NCBI GenBank assembly: GCA_018340805.1
Contig: JACMZG010001863.1
Span: 52,757,730 to 52,821,729 of the forward strand
Source: Microvelia longipes
Lineage: Eukaryota > Arthropoda > Insecta > Hemiptera > Veliidae
Length of the DNA stretch: 64,000 nucleotides
Reading direction: 5' to 3'
Part shown: piece by piece, positions 14,801-23,800 of the stretch
Layout: every line of letters starts with the position of its first letter
Position numbering within the stretch: position 1 is the stretch's first letter
Program-made: the position numbers and the translations under genes
The notes under the pieces: generated by a model
The model's database searches: none
Seen by the model: only the letters and a program-made list of their open reading frames with translations
Told to the model about the DNA's origin: nothing

Positions 14801-17800
14801 TTTGCTATCCTGATACTTCAGACTGTTGCTTATCCTGACTACTTCAGACCTGTTTGCTTATCCGACTGACCTGTTTGCTTATCCTGACTACTTTAGACTG
14901 TTTCATCTGAGACCTGTTTGCTTATCCTGACTTAGACCTGTTTGCTTATCTGACTCTTCCTGACTACTAGAACTGACTACTTCAGAGACCTGTTTGCTTA
15001 TCCTGACTACTTCAGACCTGTTTGCTTATCCTGACTATTCAGACCTGTTGCTGCCGACCTGTTTGCTTACCCTGACTACTTCCTGTTTGCTTATCCTGAC
15101 TACTTCAGACCTTTTGCTTATCCTGACTACTTCAGACTGTTTGCTTATCCTGACTACTTCAGACCTGTTTGCTTATCCTGACTACTTTAGACCTGTTTGC
15201 TTATCCTGACTACTTCAGACCTGTTTTGCTTATCCTGACTACTTCAGACCTGTTTGCTTATCCTGACTACTTCAGACCTGTTTGCTTATCCTGACTACTT
15301 CAGACCTGTTTGCTTATCCTGACTACTTCAGACCTGTTTGCTTACCCTGACTACTTGAGACCTGTTTTGCTTGTCTTCAGACAGTAGAAACATCCATTTT
15401 ACTACCCATTGTCTCCCACCCAGGTGATTTTACTTATTGCTAAAGTGAAATGTTTTATTATTACAACCCCCCCCCCCTCCTTGTATAGAAGATAGGAGAA
15501 CTAAAAAATTCAGTGGAAAATTGTGAGTATTGTTTTATATTAAACGTGTAATACAGGGGGGCCAGACCATCTTAAGTAGAAAACTTACTTTTCCTACTTT
15601 TTTAGTAGGAATACTACTTTCCTACTTTTCCTATTTTTTAGTAGGAAAAGTAGGAAACCTCCTACTTTTTGACTTTTCTTACTTTTTTAGTAGGAAAAGT
15701 AGGAAACCTCCTACTTTTTGACTTTTCCTACTTTTTTAGTAGGAAAAGTAGGAAACCTCCTACTTTTTGACTTTTCCTACTTTTTTAGTAGGAAAAGTAG
15801 GAAAAGTAGTCCTACTTTTGACTTTTCCTACTTTTTTAGGTAGAAAAGTAGAAACCTCTACTTTTTGACTTTTACTTTTTTAGCCTTTTTCCTACTTTTT
15901 AGTAGGAAAAGTAGGAAACCTCCTACTTTTTTGCTTTTCCTACTTTTCACTACTTTTGTAAGTAATAGCATTTTTACTAAGTAGATGAATTTTACTTATT
16001 TTTTATAATGACCATTCTGAAAATGGATCTCCTTCTCTTTTCTCAATATCCTTTTTTGAAAGCCTTTATAGTGAATAGACTGACTAGTGTGACTAAACTG
16101 TACTGTATTTATATTATTCTTAAAGTATAAATAAATAAAAATTTAACCATACCCCCTCCAGAGTTTTAGTTGATATGGTATATTTCTTTTATCCATATCA
16201 AAGGTTTTTATTTGTTTTTTCTATCCTAGCTAAAATTTATTAGAATTTAATTATTTTCTCTTTAGTATATCATTTTTATCTATGTCTGAGAACAAACATA
16301 ATTCTTTTACAAAAATGTTTGGGTTGGTGTTAATTTTGAAATTTTGTAAGTTTTGCAGTGACATATTGGACTTTATTTGCTTAACAATACATAATCCTGT
16401 CCAAAGAAGATGGGACAGGATTTGAATGCACTTTGTATGCTTTAAATTAGCAGTTGTAAATAAGAAATAAAAATGATAATAAGTTGTTTTATTGTTTACA
16501 GTAAAGTGTTCCACGTGAGATCCGTCACTCAGGGTGATGTAATCCGTGCCGATGCCAAAGATATTCCTAGGATATTTCAGGTATATTTTACATTCTTTTA
16601 TTCTTTCAGGTTTTAATAAAATTACTTAGTCCGTTTATTGTTATCTCTAGCAACGCAGGAAGTGATGACTTTTTAAAGTTTTAAACTGAAGATATACTTA
16701 GGCTTCAGATTTGGGCTGAAACCAACTTGATTTCTCGAGAACCAAAACTCACTTTTCTACTTAAGAGGACTTGTAAATAATTAATTTACGAATACTTTTA
16801 ATGGAAAACTTTAGTATTTGATCGTTTTTGTAATTCTATTAACATGAATATGCTACGAGGATGTAGTGAAATGTAGTTTAACTTTTAGTTTAATAAACTA
16901 AAACTAGTCTCTTATAGTGCCCTTATCATATATTTATACAATCATGGAGACCCACACTAATCTTAATCTAAAGATATACTTGCTCTGTTGAAATAAAACT
17001 AATTATAATTATTCATTACACTAAGGGATGCATTTGTACTAAATTTCAAATCAATTGAATTTTAAATGTTGGTTTTTAACAATTTTTTAAACAAATGTAT
17101 ACATCTCATTTGATAAAAATTAGAACTTATGCTGATAATGAGATGGAACTTGGCAAATTTGATGGTTATTTGTATAGTACTGCATGGGCGCTAAATTTAA
17201 CAATGATCCTATCATTTTTCTGTGTTTTTTGAATTTTCAAAAATTTTGCTGAGTCATTAATAATGGTTAGTGGTATCATAGAATTTTTTCCTGATAGCAG
17301 AACCGATTTTCAGTTCTCTAGCACACTGGGAGTTACTATGATAACAGATACACACAGTCACACTCTCATTCAGACAGACAACTTTGTAAAAACTATTCGG
17401 CAGGATTAAAAACATCTGAAATGGATGATTTTGGTGAAATCGTAGTTTTTGATTTACAGTAATTTCTTCTTAGTCTCACTTTTAACTTTATAGAATTCAC
17501 ACATTTTTATAAATTAGTGAACTATTAATGACTGTAGTACTATAATTATTTTAATTACTAATTAACAATTATTTTTCTGTAGCAAAGACATTTCACCCAT
17601 CACTGTGGGCATCATCAGGCTTAAAAACTAAAACTACATTAAAAACACTTCTAACAAAACTAAGAATGAAAGCACAAAAACATAATTAATAACTTGACTA
17701 GAAAGATACAATATTACAGTATTAGTTAAAAAAAAGCCTGATGCTGCCAACAGTGATGGGTGAAATGTCATTGCTGTACACAAATAATTGTTAGCTAATC

Positions 17801-20800
17801 AATAAAATAATTATAGAACTAAAGTTATTAATAAGTTCTCTATTTTATTAAAATTTTTGATTTACTTTATATACCTAGGAAAATTTAAAATGTATTTAAA
17901 TTAAAAAAAAATTGGCAATACTGGTGGTCTCCGCAGTACTTTAATGATGCATAACCTGATAAATTCAAACATATGGACTCTGTCTTACACCTTATAACTT
18001 GAAATACACGGGAAAGCAGTGACTTGACAATGACTGGATATTTCTTGAAACCCCATGTGTTAGATAGTTCTCTGAGAAATACTCTACTTAATAAAATGTA
18101 CAATGATTTTTCAGCTACTGTATGCAGGGGAGGGTGAAGCTAGAAAGCCAGAAGAAGTTAATTCAGGGCCTGTGGAAGAGAAACCCATTGGAACTGTTAG
18201 TTTGAAAGGACACGAGTTCCTGCAGATATCTTTCCACATGCCTACGACCTGTGAGGTCTGCCCTAAACCACTTTGGCACATGTTTAAACCACCACCAGCA
18301 CTTGAGTGCAGGAGTAAGGCTCTTTTATAATTAATTACTATCTTAAAAATAAAAAAAATAAAATGCCCGTTTTATTTTCGACCCATCAGGGTATTAACCC
18401 TGCGGGAACCACCTCAGGTGGGTTGCATCTACTACACTCTAAGAATTAATTAAAGTTGGCGAAATCTTTTTAATACAAATACTATTCATAAAATCTTAGA
18501 GTATAGCCCGGGCTGCGAACCCCGGACCTCCAGTGCCGAAATCGAACGCCTTTATGATCACGGCCACGGAGGCAGACAATTACTATCTTATTACATAATA
18601 TATTATTAATAATGATAATATATATTTTTTAATTATAATGACTCATATGGAGTAGATAAAAAGCCGACAGACTAAAAAAATCAGAAGTTGGTCATAACAC
18701 GCTAGGCATTAAATCTTCAATAGTCTAGAAAAAGACATTCAAGATTTAAAAACCTTTAAAAAGTATGTAAAGGAATATCTTATAGAAAATCCTTTCTATA
18801 GTCATCAGGAGTTTGTCAATAGGTTTGTCTCGAGTCTAAGAAATGTGTTTCAATGTACACATATATTATATTTAATTTTATTTGTTGTTTTTAAATCTAT
18901 TGTTCATTTATGTAATTTTAATGTTAAATATTGTAAATAATTAGTAAGTAAGCTAAAAAATATTTTTTTTTTAAATTAGTTATTTTCACTACTTAATATA
19001 TTTAAGTACAAATAAATACTTGGTACTTGGTACTTAAATTATGAAGGAAAAGCATAGTCTGCCTATCTAGAGTGGAGCCCTTCATATGGATGCACTTGCT
19101 CAAAGTATTAAAAAATCGCACTAACTCCAGTTTTCTTGCAATAATGGTTCTCCCTGTAGGGTGTGTGCAAAACATGAAATGAACATTTTTGAAGCTGGTA
19201 AATTTCTTATAAAATGAGTGTTTTTTCGTCAAAATCGGATAACTTTAACTCAAGTTATGACATTTGGTCAATGGCGAAAAACATTCGCTTAAAGTCAATA
19301 TTTTTCAACAAATTTACTGACAGCATAAATTAACAATTTTATTGGTGTTTTTGAATGAGCCATAACTTTGGTTGTAGTTATCCGATTTTGGTGATTGAAA
19401 ATTCGCTTCATAGGAAATTTATCATCTTTAAAAAATGTTCAATTCGTGTTTTGCACAGGACCTACAGGGAACCAATTATTTTAATAAAATTTAAATTTGT
19501 GTGATTTTATAAAATTTTGTGCATGAGCACTCATATGAAGAGTTCTACTCTGGATAGGCAGACTATGTTTTTATTAATAATTTTAGGTATATTTTCAGAA
19601 AAAAATTGTTTTGAAGTAGTACAAAATGAGTCACATTTTTTCAGGTCCGGTTTTTGGATTATTAGATATAGGCTTAATAGACTTATTCTTTATCATCAAT
19701 GTCTAGTTTGTATTTCTGTTGCTGACCCTGGTTCAGAAGATTTAATTGAAGCCGTGCAGTTTACCATAACAGCTTTTAACAATATATTAGGAGACAATAT
19801 AAAAGCAAATATATAATATGATGTACTAAAACAATTCTGGCACAGAGGTCTGTAAGCCAGGTGAATTTTCTTTTAAATTACCCTTTCTTACTTATTAATC
19901 CAATTTTTGATTAATTTTTTTTTTGGTTTATATTTAATTTTTACTCAATGCCTTTTTGCTTTCTTGTGTGTAGGATGTCATATTAAAGTGCACAAAGAGC
20001 ATTTAGAGAGGAAAGAAGACTCTATAGCTCCCTGCAAACTCAACTATGATCCTAACTGTGCCAAGGAGCTGCTCATACTCGCTTCCAATCAGGATGAGCA
20101 GAAGCACTGGGTCAACAGGCTGAGCAAGAAAATTCAGAAATCTGGCTTCAAAGCCAACTCAGACGGCTCAAAAATATCACCAAGGTGAGAATCTAGGAAA
20201 AAAGTACATGGAAAAAACACACGGGAAAAAAATCACCCCGAAAAAAACTACACGGGAAAAACACACAAAAAATACAGGAAAAAAAGTACATGGAAAAAAA
20301 CTCACAGGAAAAAAATCACCCCGAAAACAACTACAAGGGAAAAACACAAAAAAGTACACCAAAAAAAATACAAAATTTTTGCTAAGTCATCAACATAAAA
20401 ACCCAATAACAGCTATAGGCTGATTTTTGTACAAAGTTTCAACTCTTTAGCATAAATACACTAGGAGCTACGATGATAACAAACACACATACTCTCAGAC
20501 AGACAACTTTGTAAAAACCATTTAAGAGGTCTTAAAAATACCTGAAACGGATAATACCAGTGACATCCCTGTTTCTGAGGTTTTTACTTACGCAACTCTT
20601 TTCCTATATACCTACGGTATAAATGAGGAAAAGTTATCAATAGCTCTACTATGCGATGTGCGATGAAGCTGCACTTTTTTCACTGTATTTTTTCCATGTA
20701 CTTTATTTCTCTGTATTTTTCCATGTACTATATTTCTCTGTATTTTTTCCATGTACTTTATTTCTCTGTATTTTTTCCATGTACTTTATTTCTCTGTATT

Positions 20801-23800
20801 TTTTCCATGTACTATATTTCTCTGTATTTTTTCTATGTACTTTATTTCTCTGTATTTTTTCCATGTACTTTTTCCCCCTGTATTTTTTCCCTGAATTTTG
20901 TTCTATCTACTTTTTTTCCAGATACCCCAAGGTGAGTGTTCATGATCCTTACCGATATCTCTTTATAGCAAAACCAGCATCTGAGCAAGTGCTGACAGCT
21001 TATACTTCTGTTTGTACTGTGATAGTCAAATAGAGGAGCTGCATAGTTTTATTGAGAGATCTGTACCACTACTAAGATCAACATAGAGAGTTATTAAGAG
21101 CAATCTTTAAAAAGATATGACAACTAGGTTACTAAACAACTTTTGAAAGATTTGAAAACTAGGTTACTAAACAAACTTTTGAAAGATTTTACAGCTAGGT
21201 TACCAAACAAACTTTTGAAAGGTTTGACAACTAGGTTACTAAACTAACTTTCAAAAGATTTGACAAGGTTACTAAACAAACTTAAAAGATTTGACAAAGG
21301 TTACTAAACAAACTTTTAAAGATTTTACAACTAGATTACTAAACTAACTTTTGAACGATTGACAACTACTAAACAAACTTTTGAAAGATTTGACAACAAG
21401 GTTACTAAACAAACTTTGAAAGATTTGACAACAATGTTACCAAACAAACTTTTGAAAGATTTGACAACTAGGTTACTAAACTAACTTTCGAAAGATTTGA
21501 CAACTAGGTTACTAAACAAACTTTTGAAAGGTTTGACAACTAGGTTACTAAACAAACTTTTGAAAGATTTGACAACTAGGTTACTAAACAAACTTTTGAA
21601 AGGTTTGACAACTAGGTTACTAAACTAACTTTTGAAAGATTTGACAACTAGGTTACTAAACAAACTCTTAAAAGATTTGACAACTAGGTTACTAAACAAG
21701 TTTTTAAAAAATTTAATAACAAGGTTACTGAACAAAGTTTTAAAAGATTTGACAAGGTTACTAAACAAACTTTTAAAGTATTTGACAACTAGGTTTCTAA
21801 ACTAACTTTCGAAAGATTTGACAACAAGGCTATTAAACAAACTTTTGAAAGATTTGACAACTAGGTTACTAAACAAAGTTTTGAAAGATTTGACAAGGTT
21901 ACTAAGCAAACTTAAAAGATTTGACAAGGTTACTAAACAAAGTTTTGAAAGATTTGACAAGGTTACTAAGCAAACTTAAAAGATTTGACAAGGTTACTAA
22001 ACAAACTTTTAAAAGATTTGACAACTAGATTACTAAACTAACTTTTGAAAGATTTGACAACTAGGTTACTAAACAAACTTTTGAAAGATTTGACAACATG
22101 GTTACTAAACAAACTTTGTAAGATTTGACAACAATGTTACCAAACAAACTTTTGAAAGATTTAAGAACTAGGTTACTAAACTAACTTTCGAAAGATTTGA
22201 CAACTAGGTTACTAAACAAACTTTTGAAAGATTTGACAACTAGGTTACTAAACAAGTTTTAAAAAAATTTAATAACAAGGTCACTGAACAAAGTTTTGAA
22301 AGATTTGACAAGGTTACTAAACAAACTTAAATTATTTGACAACTAGGTTACTAAACTAACTTTCGAAAGATTTGACAACTAGGTTACTAAACAAACTTTT
22401 GAAAGATTTGACAAGTAGGTTACTAAACTAACTTCCGAAAGATTTGACAACTAGGTTACTAAACAAACTTTTGAAAGATTTGACAACTAGGTTACTAAAC
22501 AAGTTTTAAAAAAAATTAATAACAAGGTTACTGAACAGAGTTTTGAAAAAGACTAAAGACAACTTTACTAAACAACTTTTGAAAGATTTGACAACTAGGT
22601 TACTAAACAAACTTTTGAAAGATTTGACAACTAGATTACTAAACAAACTTCCGAAAGATTTGACAACTAGGTTACTAAACTAACTTTTGAAAGATTTGAC
22701 AACTAGGTTACTAAACAAACTTTTGAAAGATTTGACAACTAGATTACTAAACAAACTTCGAAAGATTGACAACTAGGTACTAAACAAACTTTGAAAGATT
22801 TGACAACTAGGTTACTAAACAAGTTTTAAAAAAAATAACAAGGTCACTAAACAAACTTTTGAAAGATTTGACAAGGTTACTAAACAAACTTTTAAAGATT
22901 TGACAAGGTTACTAAACAAAACTTTTAAAATATTTGACAACTAGGTTACTAAACTAACTTTCGAAAGATTTGACAACTAGGTTACTAAACAAACTTTTGA
23001 AAGATTTGACAACTAGGTTACTAAACAAGTTAAAAAATAATAACAAGGTTACTAAACAAGTTTTGAAGTATTTGACAAGGTTACTAAACAAAGTTTTGAA
23101 GTATTTGACAAGGTTACTAAACAAAGTTTTGAAAGATTTGACAAGGTTACTAAACAAACTTAAATTATTTGACAACTAGGTTACTAAACTAACTTTTGAA
23201 AGATTTGACAACTAGGTTACTAAACAAACTTTTGAAAGATTTGACAAGTAGGTTACTAAACTAACTTCCGAAAGATTTGACAACTAGGTTACTAAACAAA
23301 CTTTTGAAAGATTTGACAACTAGGTTACTAAACAAGTTTTAAAAAAAATTAATAACAAGGTTACTGAACAGAGTTTTGAAAGATTTGACAAGGTTACTAA
23401 ACAAACTTTTAAATAATTTGACAACTAGGTTACTAAACTAACTTTTGAAAGATTTGACAACAGGTTACTAAACAAACTTTTGAAAGATTTGACAACTAGA
23501 TTACTAAACTAACTTCCGAAAGATTTGACAACTAGGTTACTAAACAAACTTTTGAAAGATTTGACAACTAGGTTACTAAACAAGTTTTAAAAAAAATTAA
23601 TAACAAGGTCACTAAACAAACTTTTGAAAGATTTGACAAGGTTACTAAACAAACTTTTAAAAGATTTGACAAGGTTACTAAACAAACTTTTAAAATATTT
23701 GACAACTAGGTTACTAAACTAACTTTCGAAAGATTTGACAACAAGGTTACTAAACAAACTTTTGAAAGATTTGACAACTAGGTTACTAAACAAGTTTTTA

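Larger units (their letters stand above)
16581..18114 (+). other. ROCK intron with two dispersed elements
   Basis: From 16581 to 17050 no feature is seen. An inverse copy of the CTGTTATCATCGTAG repeat lies at 17050-17460 and a short foldback element at 17575-17795, followed by unremarkable AT-rich sequence up to the acceptor. Confidence 0.6.

Noticed and set aside
20651..21033. Open frames of 94 and 125 codons rich in Phe, Cys and Tyr
   Set aside because: The N-terminal parts are translated 27-bp minisatellite. Only 20922-21033 is kept, as a low-confidence alternative ROCK end.
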